From an uncultured Verrucomicrobiota bacterium (lineage in GTDB: Bacteria > Verrucomicrobiota > Kiritimatiellia > CAIVKH01): a stretch of 64,000 nucleotides of DNA. The notes below the pieces were generated by a model. It searched no databases and had not been told where the DNA came from. It saw only the letters and a program-made list of their open reading frames with translations. Positions 37,221 to 46,620 of the stretch are shown here, piece after piece. Both the position numbers and the translations under genes were made by a program. The stretch is taken from assembly GCA_937872895.1 (NCBI GenBank), contig CALMUP010000022.1, forward strand, positions 18,874 through 82,873, given 5' to 3'. Numbering within the stretch: position 1 is the first letter of the stretch; every line of letters begins with the position of its first letter.

Positions 37221-39746
37221 ATGAGCAAGGGATATAACATGATGACACGGGGTGGAAAAGCGGGGGTCGCGGTTGCGATGGCCTTGTGGGTGTGTCTTCC
37301 CGTCGTTGCCTTGGCGACGCCGTCGGCCAAGGTGATGGTGAAGGATGCCGGTTTCTATCGCGTTACCAAGGCCCAGTTGTCTTCCGTACTGGGTATGACG
37401 GAGTCCAACGTTGCCATCACGGCGTTGTCGGTCAAGAACCTCGGGCGCGCTGTTCCGGCGATTCGCGACAACGGCGATGTGGTGTTTTTTGGTCACCGTT
37501 TTGACTCCCAGTTTACCGATGAAAACGTGTATGTGGTCGAGGCTGGTGCCGCGATCTCGCCGGAGGCCCAGGTGGTCACGAATGGTTCAACGCCGTTTGC
37601 ATCTTCCTTCAGCGAACAGCGGCGCGCTGAAAGCCAGTCGATTTTTCGTGCCGACATTATCCGGGTGGCTGGTCAGGAAAGCGAAGACCCGATTTACTGG
37701 CGTCTGCTCTCCAGCGGCTTGTCCACCAGCAACTTCAATGCGACGGTGGCCTTGAGCAGTGTTGCCCCGGCCACCGGTGGTTCATTGAAGATCCGGGTGA
37801 AAGGAGCCACGGATATCGCTGGTCGCTACTACCATCGCGCCCGGGTTATTCTGAACAACACCTTGCTGGGTACGGTTGATTTCGAGGGGTTGGACGCGGC
37901 TGAAGCCACGTTCTCCGTCCCTTCGGGTTTGTTCACGAGTGGCAACAACACGATCCGGGTGCAAAGCAATCCGCCCAGTGGCACGACCTTCGACAGCTTT
38001 TATCTCGATTACATCGATGCCTCGTATGCCCGGTTGCACATCGCCCAGACCAACCGGTTGATCATGAACGTTACGCCGGGTTCGGTTGAGGTATCCTCTC
38101 TGAACAGCTCCAATCTGCTGGTCTGGAATGTGACCGATCCGTGGGCTCCCAAGAGCCTCGTCGGCTATCAACTTTCGGCCGCCGGAACGAACCACAAGGT
38201 CAACTTCACCACCACCCTGACCGGCCGTTACGCGGTGGTGCGGCTGGGTTCGGAACTGGCCCCGGTCCGTTTGACCACCGGTTCGGTGGTGAACCTCAAG
38301 TCTCCGACCTGGCATCTCGATCACCTGACCATCGCGGAGCCCTCGCTTCTGCAAGCCGCCCAGGCGATCAAGAACCACCGCATCGCGCAGGGGTTGGTGG
38401 CCGAGTTGATCTCGATCGATGACGTGTACGACAACTTCAATTTCGGTATCCGCGACCCGCGGGCCCTCCAGGCTTTCCTCGGTTACGCCTACCGGACCTG
38501 GTCGAAGTATCCCAACTACGTGTTCCTGGTGGGTGATGGTTCGTTGGATTACAAGAACGGCCTGGGCACCGCCGATTCCGGAATCCCCTCGCTGCCGGTC
38601 GTTGTCAACAGTGGCATGTATGCCAGCGATTATCAGTTCGGCGATATCGACAACGACGGCAATGTGGAAATCGCGGTCGGTCGCTTGCCGGTCAGCGCGG
38701 CCTCCAACGTGAATCAGTTCGTCCAGAAGATGATCAACTACGAAAACGGTGGCAACTGGCGCACCAACACCATGATCACCACCGACCTCAGTGACTTCGC
38801 CGGTGACTTTTACGGCGATGGCAACTACCTCGAGCAGTCGATGGTCGATCGTCAAGTTCACCGCGCAGACATGGACCTGCTGGGTGCCACCGTTACCCGT
38901 GACGAAATCATCACCGGGGTCAATAACGGCAAGGAAGTCACCGTGTACATCGGCCACGGAACACCCAACCAACTGTCACTTCAGTCGATTATTCTCACCA
39001 GCGATTCCGTCCTCTTTACCAACAACGCCGCTCCGAGCACCTTCGTGATGATTGGTTGCTTGGTCGGTTCATTCGCCAATCCCGGGTTTACCGGCATGGG
39101 CGAAAGCCTCATCACCGCCAAGGGTGGGGCATCGGCCTTGATCGCCGCCGCAACCCTGATCTCCGCGGCAGACGGTCGGGTATTGACGGAGGAGTTCCTC
39201 GACACGCTGTACACCGAAGGCGAGTCCCGCATTGGTGACGCCTGGATCAAGGGAAAGAACCAATTAACCTTGACCGGTCGTGCCCCGGCCTACAAGGCGT
39301 TCCAGTTGATGGGCGATCCGGGCATGGCGATCGGCGATACGCAAGCCCCGGCCCAGGCTCCCGGCCAACCCGGTCGCGGCACGTTCGAGGAGTGGAAGAC
39401 CTGGGCGATCCCGCCCGTACTCGCCAGCCAGTCCGTTGGGCCCAACCCTGGCGATGATCCCGATGGCGATCTGGTTGACAACTGGTCGGAATACATGGCT
39501 GGCACCGACCCGATGGATCCCTCCTCGTTCCTGGAGATCGTGGATATCCGCCGGGGTGCTAATCCTTCTGACAAGGTGGTTAGCTGGCCTTCCGTTAAGA
39601 GCCGCACCTACCGTCTGGAATATGCAACCCAGATCAAAGGTCCTTACACGTTGGTCGATACCAACATCCCGGCAACCGCACCGATGAACTCTTACGCGGC
39701 CAGCGCTTCCAGCAACACCCACTTCTTCCGAGTCGTGGTTGAATAA
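37221..39746 (+). CDS. Secreted C25 (gingipain-type) cysteine peptidase
   Basis: The 841-aa protein is co-linear with the last 830 or so residues of the giant protein. After a signal peptide (AGVAVAMALWVCLPVVALAT), an MVKDAGFYRVTKAQLSSVLG module opens the mature chain and a beta-rich region follows. The C25 domain has FLVGDGSLDYKNGLG, the candidate catalytic His579 in VYIGHGT and Cys613 in MIGCLVGSF. The C-terminus has a DDPDGDLVDNWSEYMAGTDP calcium-binding stretch and a roughly 75-aa beta module closing in HFFRVVVE. ATG 37239 (AAGGGA seven bases upstream) is as likely a start as 37221. A sigma54-like promoter precedes it. It should act outside the cell, perhaps on the neighbouring surface proteins; a gingipain-like propeptide upstream of the module is not obvious. 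Confidence 0.85.
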   Translation: MSKGYNMMTRGGKAGVAVAMALWVCLPVVALATPSAKVMVKDAGFYRVTKAQLSSVLGMTESNVAITALSVKNLGRAVPAIRDNGDVVFFGHRFDSQFTDENVYVVEAGAAISPEAQVVTNGSTPFASSFSEQRRAESQSIFRADIIRVAGQESEDPIYWRLLSSGLSTSNFNATVALSSVAPATGGSLKIRVKGATDIAGRYYHRARVILNNTLLGTVDFEGLDAAEATFSVPSGLFTSGNNTIRVQSNPPSGTTFDSFYLDYIDASYARLHIAQTNRLIMNVTPGSVEVSSLNSSNLLVWNVTDPWAPKSLVGYQLSAAGTNHKVNFTTTLTGRYAVVRLGSELAPVRLTTGSVVNLKSPTWHLDHLTIAEPSLLQAAQAIKNHRIAQGLVAELISIDDVYDNFNFGIRDPRALQAFLGYAYRTWSKYPNYVFLVGDGSLDYKNGLGTADSGIPSLPVVVNSGMYASDYQFGDIDNDGNVEIAVGRLPVSAASNVNQFVQKMINYENGGNWRTNTMITTDLSDFAGDFYGDGNYLEQSMVDRQVHRADMDLLGATVTRDEIITGVNNGKEVTVYIGHGTPNQLSLQSIILTSDSVLFTNNAAPSTFVMIGCLVGSFANPGFTGMGESLITAKGGASALIAAATLISAADGRVLTEEFLDTLYTEGESRIGDAWIKGKNQLTLTGRAPAYKAFQLMGDPGMAIGDTQAPAQAPGQPGRGTFEEWKTWAIPPVLASQSVGPNPGDDPDGDLVDNWSEYMAGTDPMDPSSFLEIVDIRRGANPSDKVVSWPSVKSRTYRLEYATQIKGPYTLVDTNIPATAPMNSYAASASSNTHFFRVVVE

Positions 39747-39923
39747 GCAGGGCTGATGCCAGCCTTCAACCGCATACAAAGCGGCTGAATCGGCCCCGGA
39801 TGATACCGCCAACACAACGACGCTGACACCTCCGTCGTCCTCGTCCTAAACGACCTCCAGCACGCGCGTTACATGATCACGGCGTGGTTGGTGGCAGCGG
39901 TTTATCATTTGTGGTATTATCGC

Positions 39924-39952
39924 TTGAACATTGATACCCGGTCCTATACGAT
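39924..39952 (+). promoter_or_regulatory. Candidate promoter of the 1,602-aa repeat protein
   Basis: TTGAAC (39924-39929) and TACGAT (39947-39952) are 17 bases apart. The start point would be near 39959, giving a leader of about 24 bases with AAGGGG before ATG 39983. Confidence 0.4.
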
Positions 39953-39982
39953 TTACCCATACCGTTTAAGGGGTACCGGACT

Positions 39983-42900
39983 ATGATGTTTACGCGTAAC
40001 TTCAATTCTTTTCGCGCTGTGCGCATGCACCTTGGTCCGCTCATCATCTGCGCTATGACGCTTGGCCTGATGGTCACGGATACACGAGCCAATGTCATTG
40101 GTGACTTTGTATGGAATGACCTTAACACGAACGGATTGCAGAACGTTGGTGAACCCGGGTTGTCTGGAGTCATTGTTACCCTCTATGACGGGGCGAGCAA
40201 CTTCGTTGGCAGCACGTCGACGGATTCAAACGGTTTCTATTCCTTTACCAACCCAAGCAATGGCGTTTATTTCGTCGGGTTCATACCCCCGTTGGGTTTT
40301 ACGTTTACCACCAACAATGTGGGTGCGGACGACAACCTGGACAGCGATGTGGCAACACCTGCCGGGTTCACCTTGCCGTTTGTCTTTACCGGTACGGCCA
40401 TCACGAACATTGATGCCGGTCTGTACCAATTCTTCCCAGGTATCCAGATCACCAAGCTGGCCAGTGATGGAACCAATACCGCCGCCGACGGTACCGCACT
40501 CTATGTCACCAATGAAACGGTGGTGACCTATACGTATGTCATCACCAACACCGGCAATACCGCGTTGTCGCTCATCTCGGTGGTGGATGATGTCCTGTTC
40601 GACTTCTTTGGTCAGTTGGACTGTCCGGATCAACTGTTGCCGGGCGAATCAATCACCTTTGTCACCGACGCCGTGATCACGGAAAGTGTCACCAATATTG
40701 GTTCCGTGGTGGCTTTTCCGGTTGATCCCAAGACGTGTAATCTGCTGGCTGGACTGGATCCGGTATCCGATGACGATGACGCCGTGGTCATCGTGGTGAA
40801 TCCCGGTTATGACATCCTGAAGGAATTGACCAGCCCGTTGGGGCGTTCGGCTGCCGTGGGCGAGACCATTGAATTCACCATCACCATCACCAACACCGGC
40901 GATGTGGACCTGGCCACCGTGCCGGTCGAGGATACCTACGACACGGCCTTCATCAGCTATGTCTCGGCCGTACCCGCCTCGGACGACAACGTAAACGACG
41001 GTGTCATCAACTGGGCGGACATCGGCCCGCTGCCCATCGGCGCCAGCACGACGATCGTGGCTCAATTTACCGGCCGCGCCAGCACGCCCGACGGCGAAAC
41101 GAACACCGTGGTGGCCACGCCTACCACGCCACCGGAGTTCCCGCCCGTGCCGCCCAGGACGAACGAAGTCCCGTACGACATCCTCAACCCGGGCTTCTCC
41201 CTCACCAAGACCCTCATCTCGCCGACCGGCCGCGCCGCCGCCGTGGGCGAACAGATCGTCTTCTCCCTGACCGTGGTGAATACGGGCGATGTCGATTTCG
41301 TGACCCTCCCGCTGGAGGACCGCTACGACACCTTCTTCCTCGCCTATGACTCCTCGTCGCCCGCCTCCGACAACAACGTTAACGATGGCGTCATCAACTG
41401 GACGGACATCGGTCCGCTTCCCGCCGGTGCCAGCACCAGCGTCACCGCGACCTTTATCGCCCTCGCCAGTACCGACAACGATGAGACCAACACGGTCGTG
41501 GCCAGCCCGACCACGCCACCCACCGATCCGCCGGTTCCGCCGCGCACCAACGAGGTTCCTTATGACATCAGCAACCCGGGCTTCTCGCTGGTCAAAACCG
41601 TCGTCGCACCAACCGGTCGCGCGGCCGCCGTGGGCGAAACCATCACCTTCAGCCTGACCATCGTCAATAACGGCGACGTCAATCTGGTTACCGTACCGCT
41701 CGTGGACACCTTTGATTCCACCTACCTGACCTACGCCAGCGCGGTACCACCGGCCGATTCGGTGTCACCCGGACTTCTTTCCTGGTTGGATGTCGGTCCG
41801 CTCCCGGTCGGCGCCACGACCTCGGTCACGGTCAACCTGATCGCCCTGGCCAGTTCGCTGAGCCTCCCGGAGACCAACACCGTCGTGGCCAGCCCGACCA
41901 CGCCGCCGACCGAACCGCCGGTTCCGCCGCGCACCAACGAGGTCCCGTACGAAATCAGCGATCCGAATTTCGCCGTCTTCAAGACCCTGACCTCGCCGAC
42001 CGGACGCGTCGCCCAGGTGGGCGAGACCATCGTCTTCACCCTGACCGTGACCAATAGCGGGGACGTGACGCTGGTCACCGTTCCGGTGACCGACACGTTT
42101 GACGCCACCTACCTGGCGTTTGCCAGTGCAGTGCCGGTTCAGAGCGGCACTGGCTCCGGCACGGTCTCGTGGAACAACGTCGGACCGCTGGCTCCGGGTG
42201 CCGTGGCGACCATCACCGCAAACTTCACCGCGCTGGCCAGCACGGTGAACACCGGTACGGAAACCAACACCGTGGTGGCAGCGCCCACCACGCCTCCGGA
42301 TGAACCGCCGGTGCCGCCGCGCACCAACGAGGTTCCTTATGACATCAGCAGTCCCGGCTTTACCGTGACCAAGACGGTGATCGCGCCGAGCGGCCGCGCC
42401 GCGCAAATCGGGGAAACGATCACCTTCCAGCTCACCGTGAACAACACCGGCGACGTGGACTTCGTGACCGTGCCGCTTTCGGACACCTTCGATGCCGCCT
42501 TCCTGTCGTTCGTGTCGGCGACTCCGGCGGAGACGTCCAGCGGTGCCGGATCGATCACCTGGGCCGATGTCGGCCCGTTGCCGGCGGGTGCGAGCACCTC
42601 GGTAACCGTCAACCTGACTGCCTTGCAGAGCACGGTCACCTCCGGTTCCGAAACCAACACCGTCGTGGCCAGCCCGACCACGCCGCCCGATCAGCCGCCA
42701 GTGCCGCCGCGCACCAACGACGTGCCTTACGACATCAGCAATGCCGGCTACTCCATCGTGAAGACGGTGACCTCGCCGGCCGGCCGCGCCGCCGCCGTCG
42801 GCGAAAACATCGTCTTTACCATCACGGTGGCGAACACCGGCGATGTCGCGCTGGTCACCGTCCCGCTGGTGGATATCTATGAGACCGCCATCCTGTCCTA

Positions 42901-44791
42901 CGTGTCCTCCGTTCCAGCCTCGGATAACAACATCAACGATGGCGTGATCAACTGGGCCGACATCGGGCCGCTGCCGGTAGGAGCCAGCACCAGCGTGGTG
43001 GCCACCTTTACCGCCATCGCCACGACGCCGAACGACCGCACCAACCGTGTGGTCGCCACGCCGACCACACCTCCGGATCAGCCGCCGGTGCCGCCGCGCA
43101 CCAACGAGGTCCCGTACGACGTCAGCAGCCCCGGCTATACCATCACCAAGACCGTGGCCTCGCCGCTGAACCGCCCGGCCATTGTCGGCGAAGTGATCAC
43201 CTTCCTCCTCACCGTTGCCAACACCGGCGACGTGACCCTGGTTACCGTCCCGCTGTCCGATACCTATGACACCGCCTTCCTGACCTTCAGCAACGCGGTT
43301 CCGCCTTCGGATGACACCGTCAACGACGGGCAAATCAACTGGACCAATGTCGGACCGCTGGTTCCCGGGGCCTCGACCTCCGTGCTCGTGCGCTTCATCG
43401 CCGCCGCCCCGACCGGCAACGGCCTGGAAACAAACGTCGTGGTCGCGACCCCGACCACCCCGCCCGATGAGCCGCCGGTACCGCCGAAGACCAACGAGGT
43501 CCCGTATGACATCGAATACCTGGTCATCGGCGACACGGTCTGGCTGGATCTCAACGGCAACGGCCAGACGGATGAAAACCTCTTCAACCAGGGCCTGAAC
43601 GGCGTCCGCGTCAACCTCTTCGCCATCGAAAACGGCGCGACGAACCTGGTCGCCTTCCGCACCACCACCAACGGGGCCGGCCAGCGTGGCTACTACGTGT
43701 TCACCAACCTGCCGTTCGCGACCTACTTCGTGCAGGTGGATGTCACGACCTTGCCGGCGGCTGCGCCGACCAACGGGCCGAACGCCGGTCAGATCATCAC
43801 CCTGGTCCCGACCACCCCGCTGCGCTACAACGTGGTCATCCCGCCGAATGCGTCGTTCCTGACCGCCGACTTCGGTTTCATCTCAAGCGATCCGACCGCG
43901 GTGGAGTTGACCGAGTTCCGCGCCGAGGTCGAGGAATCGATGGTGACCCTGCTGTGGTCCACCGCGACGGAAATCAACAACATGGGCTTCCACCTGTACC
44001 GTTCGAGCACACCGGATGGTGAACGCGTGCGCATCACCGATGCGATGGTTCCCGGCCGTGGTACCGGACTCGGCGGTTCGTACAATCACGCGGAAACGGC
44101 ACCGTTGGCCGACGGCACCTACTACTACTGGCTCGAGGATGTGGAGTACGACTTCTCGACCCGCGAGCACGGTCCGCTGCGGGTGGTGGTCGGCGAGGCC
44201 GCGGCCGTGGAGGTGATCGGTTCCGCCGCGATTACCGCGGATGGACTCGTCCGGATTTCAGCGGCAACCCTCCAGGCGTCCGGCATCAATCCGGTCACGG
44301 TTGATCCGCAGCTCGTGCGCATCCTGATCGACGGGGTGGAAGTCGCCGCCCTCGGTACCAGCTACGGCAACCAGTTCGGGCCTTCCGACTTCTTCATCGC
44401 CTATGTGGATAATCCGGAGTCCGCTATCCGCTCGGTGGCGATCAGCCTTTCGGGCGAAGGTGAACCGAAACGGATGTCGTTCGGGTATGTGTATCTGAGC
44501 GATGCCGAGGGAGACACCTGGACCGCGGCGGCCGAAGACAATCGCATCACCGTCGCGCTTGAGCAGGAAGTGGTTCGTTCGCTGATCACCAACTTCAGTG
44601 ACGACAACATCTGGCTGCTCGATGTGACCGATGCCGCCGCCCCGCAATTGCTGCTCGGTGCCGATATCGTGTCGGTGGGCGGTCGTGCCGCCCTGTACTT
44701 CTCCGACCCGTCGAGCGCGCCACGCGTTCTGCATGCGATCAGCGCTTCGGCGGTGACCGAGATCCCGGTGCTCGACGTTCCGGCCGAGTAA
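39983..44791 (+). CDS. Secreted DUF11/SdrD-B repeat protein, 1,602 aa
   Basis: A signal peptide ends at DTRA, followed by an SdrD-B-like domain (GDFVWNDLNTNGLQNVGEPG). A DUF11-like domain and seven units of about 130 aa follow, each with a KTVxSPTGRAAAVGE-like opening and an ending of TNTVVASPTTPP plus a P-rich VPPRTNEVPYDI linker. A further SdrD-B-like domain (GDTVWLDLNGNGQTDENLFN) and a TLLWSTATEINNMGFHLYRS beta module come next. The last 190 residues start with AAITADGLVRISAATLQASG and resemble the module that precedes the C25 domains, but no C25 catalytic domain follows. It looks like a substrate, scaffold or degenerate sibling of the giant protein. The next transcript is cut off by a strong hairpin at 44813. 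Confidence 0.85.
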   Translation: MMFTRNFNSFRAVRMHLGPLIICAMTLGLMVTDTRANVIGDFVWNDLNTNGLQNVGEPGLSGVIVTLYDGASNFVGSTSTDSNGFYSFTNPSNGVYFVGFIPPLGFTFTTNNVGADDNLDSDVATPAGFTLPFVFTGTAITNIDAGLYQFFPGIQITKLASDGTNTAADGTALYVTNETVVTYTYVITNTGNTALSLISVVDDVLFDFFGQLDCPDQLLPGESITFVTDAVITESVTNIGSVVAFPVDPKTCNLLAGLDPVSDDDDAVVIVVNPGYDILKELTSPLGRSAAVGETIEFTITITNTGDVDLATVPVEDTYDTAFISYVSAVPASDDNVNDGVINWADIGPLPIGASTTIVAQFTGRASTPDGETNTVVATPTTPPEFPPVPPRTNEVPYDILNPGFSLTKTLISPTGRAAAVGEQIVFSLTVVNTGDVDFVTLPLEDRYDTFFLAYDSSSPASDNNVNDGVINWTDIGPLPAGASTSVTATFIALASTDNDETNTVVASPTTPPTDPPVPPRTNEVPYDISNPGFSLVKTVVAPTGRAAAVGETITFSLTIVNNGDVNLVTVPLVDTFDSTYLTYASAVPPADSVSPGLLSWLDVGPLPVGATTSVTVNLIALASSLSLPETNTVVASPTTPPTEPPVPPRTNEVPYEISDPNFAVFKTLTSPTGRVAQVGETIVFTLTVTNSGDVTLVTVPVTDTFDATYLAFASAVPVQSGTGSGTVSWNNVGPLAPGAVATITANFTALASTVNTGTETNTVVAAPTTPPDEPPVPPRTNEVPYDISSPGFTVTKTVIAPSGRAAQIGETITFQLTVNNTGDVDFVTVPLSDTFDAAFLSFVSATPAETSSGAGSITWADVGPLPAGASTSVTVNLTALQSTVTSGSETNTVVASPTTPPDQPPVPPRTNDVPYDISNAGYSIVKTVTSPAGRAAAVGENIVFTITVANTGDVALVTVPLVDIYETAILSYVSSVPASDNNINDGVINWADIGPLPVGASTSVVATFTAIATTPNDRTNRVVATPTTPPDQPPVPPRTNEVPYDVSSPGYTITKTVASPLNRPAIVGEVITFLLTVANTGDVTLVTVPLSDTYDTAFLTFSNAVPPSDDTVNDGQINWTNVGPLVPGASTSVLVRFIAAAPTGNGLETNVVVATPTTPPDEPPVPPKTNEVPYDIEYLVIGDTVWLDLNGNGQTDENLFNQGLNGVRVNLFAIENGATNLVAFRTTTNGAGQRGYYVFTNLPFATYFVQVDVTTLPAAAPTNGPNAGQIITLVPTTPLRYNVVIPPNASFLTADFGFISSDPTAVELTEFRAEVEESMVTLLWSTATEINNMGFHLYRSSTPDGERVRITDAMVPGRGTGLGGSYNHAETAPLADGTYYYWLEDVEYDFSTREHGPLRVVVGEAAAVEVIGSAAITADGLVRISAATLQASGINPVTVDPQLVRILIDGVEVAALGTSYGNQFGPSDFFIAYVDNPESAIRSVAISLSGEGEPKRMSFGYVYLSDAEGDTWTAAAEDNRITVALEQEVVRSLITNFSDDNIWLLDVTDAAAPQLLLGADIVSVGGRAALYFSDPSSAPRVLHAISASAVTEIPVLDVPAE

Positions 44792-45149
44792 TCGCGCCTT
44801 CAACGTTTCGGAACGGCGCGTCGACCCAACGGTTGACGCGCCGTATTTCTTTTACGAGATCAGGCGGAACGGCTTGTGCTCAAGCCGCCAGGGATCATCC
44901 CGAAAAACGAAATAGTAACCACAAATGAACACGGATGGACACAGATTCACGGGGGTGGACCCTGAATACCACGGTACTGAATAGGACAGGACTCCTTCCC
45001 ATGATGAACCCGTCCTGATGCCATTATGCGTTTGAATCGGTGTTCACCCCCGCCGAAGGCGGATCCGCCTATTGCGTGCGAAGTTTCGTCAACTCCGGTT
45101 TTCGGGATAATAGGGGCGGAGGGGAGGCGTGGACGCGTCGCCTCGTTGT
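44792..45149. other. Intergenic region with dispersed-repeat remnant
   Basis: This 358-bp convergent gap contains the terminator above and, at about 44919-44950, AACCACAAATGAACACGGAT followed by GGACACAGATTC, a CACA/GGACAC-type repeat style that I associate with PVC genomes. Beyond it a CGCCGAAGGCGGATCCGCC stretch near 45051-45069 can fold as CGCC/GGCG. No gene is seen. Confidence 0.5.
44813..44853 (+). terminator. Terminator after the 1,602-aa repeat protein
   Basis: ACGGCGCGTC (44813-44822) and GACGCGCCGT (44835-44844) form a perfect 10-bp stem, followed by ATTTCTTTT. Confidence 0.85.
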
Positions 45150-46235
45150 TCAGACTTCAAAGCGGCTGAAGTCGAGCAGCTTCTCGCGGGCCTTGTTGAT
45201 CGAGCAGTAGTAGTCGAGGTTCTTGCCGGCGACGCCGGATTCGAGCTTCGACACGGCCGCGCAGTTGCCGCAGGCCAGGCGGTTCTGGCAGGAACGGCAG
45301 CCGGTATCGGCGGGCGATTCCGCCTGGCGGAGATTCTCCACGTGTTTCTTCCAACCCTCGATCGATCCGGTGAGCAGGCTGTACGGGGTGGTGCGCCACA
45401 TCATGCAGGGATGCAGGTCGCCCCGCGGGTCCACGTGGAAGGTCCGCACACCCGCGCCGCACTTGAACAACCGGGAATCGCTGGCGGCGTTCCTCGCCAT
45501 GTCGCGCAGGCGTTCAAAACGGGCGATCTCCTCCGGATCCGAGTACTGCAGGCGCACGATCTCGTCGGCCGAGATGCGTTCGGCCAGCACATCCTGATCG
45601 CCGTTCAGGCGCGGATTGATAATCGTATCGAACCGAAAGGGGCGTTTGAGTTCCTTCTCCACCCAGTCGCGGATCTGTTCGAACTCATGCACGTTGCTCT
45701 TCATGACCATGGTCTTGAAGAACACGGGAAGTCCGCGCTCCATCAGCCATTCCACGCCCTGCCGGAACCGGTCGAAGGCGAAGGGTTTGTGCACCACGTC
45801 GTTGTAGGTGTGCTCGGTGTGGCCGTAGATGGTGATCTCGATCCGGCGCGGTGGGTACTGCACGAAGAAGTCAGCCAGTTCCTCGGTGACCAGCGTCGCG
45901 TTGGTGTAGACGGTGATCAGGAATCCATGCCGCTTCGCATGCAGGTACAGTTCCTTGAAGTCGGGCCGGACCAGCACGTCGCCGCCGGTCATCAGCAGGT
46001 ACAACACCCCGGCCTCGGCGAGCTTGTCGAGCACCGTCTTGACCTGCTCGGTGTTCATCTCGCCATCGGATGCGCCTTCGTAGCGGATATAGCAGTGCTT
46101 GCAACGCAGGTTGCAATTCAGGGTGAGCTCGATGCTGCCGGCGAGCGGGAGGTCGCCGGAAAACTCCATGGCACCCAGCGCATCGGTGAATTCCGAGGAG
46201 CCGATCTGGTGGGTGATGCAGTCGGGGCAGCTCAT
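45150..46235 (-). CDS. Radical SAM/SPASM peptide-maturase-like enzyme
   Basis: The 361-aa enzyme has the radical SAM cluster motif CNLRCKHC (Cys41, 45, 48), the LLMTGGDVLVRPDF segment in the position of GGEP, and TVYTNATLV. The C-terminal SPASM region has seven cysteines (259, 277, 313, 316, 322, 325, 344), enough for two auxiliary iron-sulfur clusters. This architecture is typical of enzymes that crosslink or modify ribosomally made peptides. Its ATG overlaps the stop of the PqqD-type gene (ATGA), so the recognition protein and enzyme are made together. There is no precursor right beside it; the nearest candidate is the 55-aa gene at 13288. A role in protein (not peptide) modification or as an anSME-like enzyme is the main alternative. 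Confidence 0.85.
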   Translation of the reverse strand: MSCPDCITHQIGSSEFTDALGAMEFSGDLPLAGSIELTLNCNLRCKHCYIRYEGASDGEMNTEQVKTVLDKLAEAGVLYLLMTGGDVLVRPDFKELYLHAKRHGFLITVYTNATLVTEELADFFVQYPPRRIEITIYGHTEHTYNDVVHKPFAFDRFRQGVEWLMERGLPVFFKTMVMKSNVHEFEQIRDWVEKELKRPFRFDTIINPRLNGDQDVLAERISADEIVRLQYSDPEEIARFERLRDMARNAASDSRLFKCGAGVRTFHVDPRGDLHPCMMWRTTPYSLLTGSIEGWKKHVENLRQAESPADTGCRSCQNRLACGNCAAVSKLESGVAGKNLDYYCSINKAREKLLDFSRFEV

Positions 46236-46519
46236 CGGGATTCCCTCGGTTGCAAGGCCCCGATGGCCACGAGTTCGCCCAGCACGGCGGCGACATCGGT
46301 GCGGGCTTCGTCCGGCGTGATGTCGAAGTCGGCGACCAACGCCTCGGCGATCGCCGCTTCGTCCAACCCTTCGGCGGCGCGTTGACGGATGAATTCAGCC
46401 GTCTCGTTCAGCGTGATGATGTTGTCGAGGCCATCCATCGTCCGGGCAATCGGGACGAGGATCGATTCCCCGCGAATGCGGCGGGCGACCATGTCTGGAT
46501 GAGCGACGTAATGGGTCAT
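46232..46519 (-). CDS. PqqD-family peptide recognition protein
   Basis: The 95-aa protein matches the PqqD/RRE fold: it starts YVAHPDMVARRIRGESILV, continues NIITLNETAEFIRQRAAEGL (the usual 'lN.ta..iw..l.g' strand-helix), and ends with VAAVLGELVAIGAL. PqqD domains bind leader peptides and present them to a partner radical SAM enzyme, here encoded immediately downstream with a four-base overlap. An AGGGA ribosome site lies about eight bases before ATG 46519. It is preceded by a candidate promoter at 46559-46587 that diverges from the C25 operon. Confidence 0.82.
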   Translation of the reverse strand: MTHYVAHPDMVARRIRGESILVPIARTMDGLDNIITLNETAEFIRQRAAEGLDEAAIAEALVADFDITPDEARTDVAAVLGELVAIGALQPRESR

Positions 46520-46558
46520 GGCGAATTCCCTGCGGCTGCATCGGCACCCGCGACGGAT

Positions 46559-46587
46559 ACTATTGATTTAGTAGGTCGGAATTGCAA
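46559..46587 (-). promoter_or_regulatory. Candidate promoter of the PqqD-radical SAM operon
   Basis: On the minus strand TTGCAA (46587-46582) and AATAGT (46564-46559) are 17 bases apart. The TTGCAA box is palindromic and is also the -35 of the divergent candidate promoter. Confidence 0.35.
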
Positions 46588-46610
46588 CATTTAATGGTTT
46601 TACGGGTAAT
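46582..46610 (+). promoter_or_regulatory. Candidate promoter of the C25 propeptide operon
   Basis: TTGCAA (46582-46587) and GGTAAT (46605-46610) are 17 bases apart. A start near 46617 would leave almost no leader before ATG 46621, in keeping with the absence of a ribosome site there. Confidence 0.3.
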
Positions 46611-46620
46611 GTGATCATCC

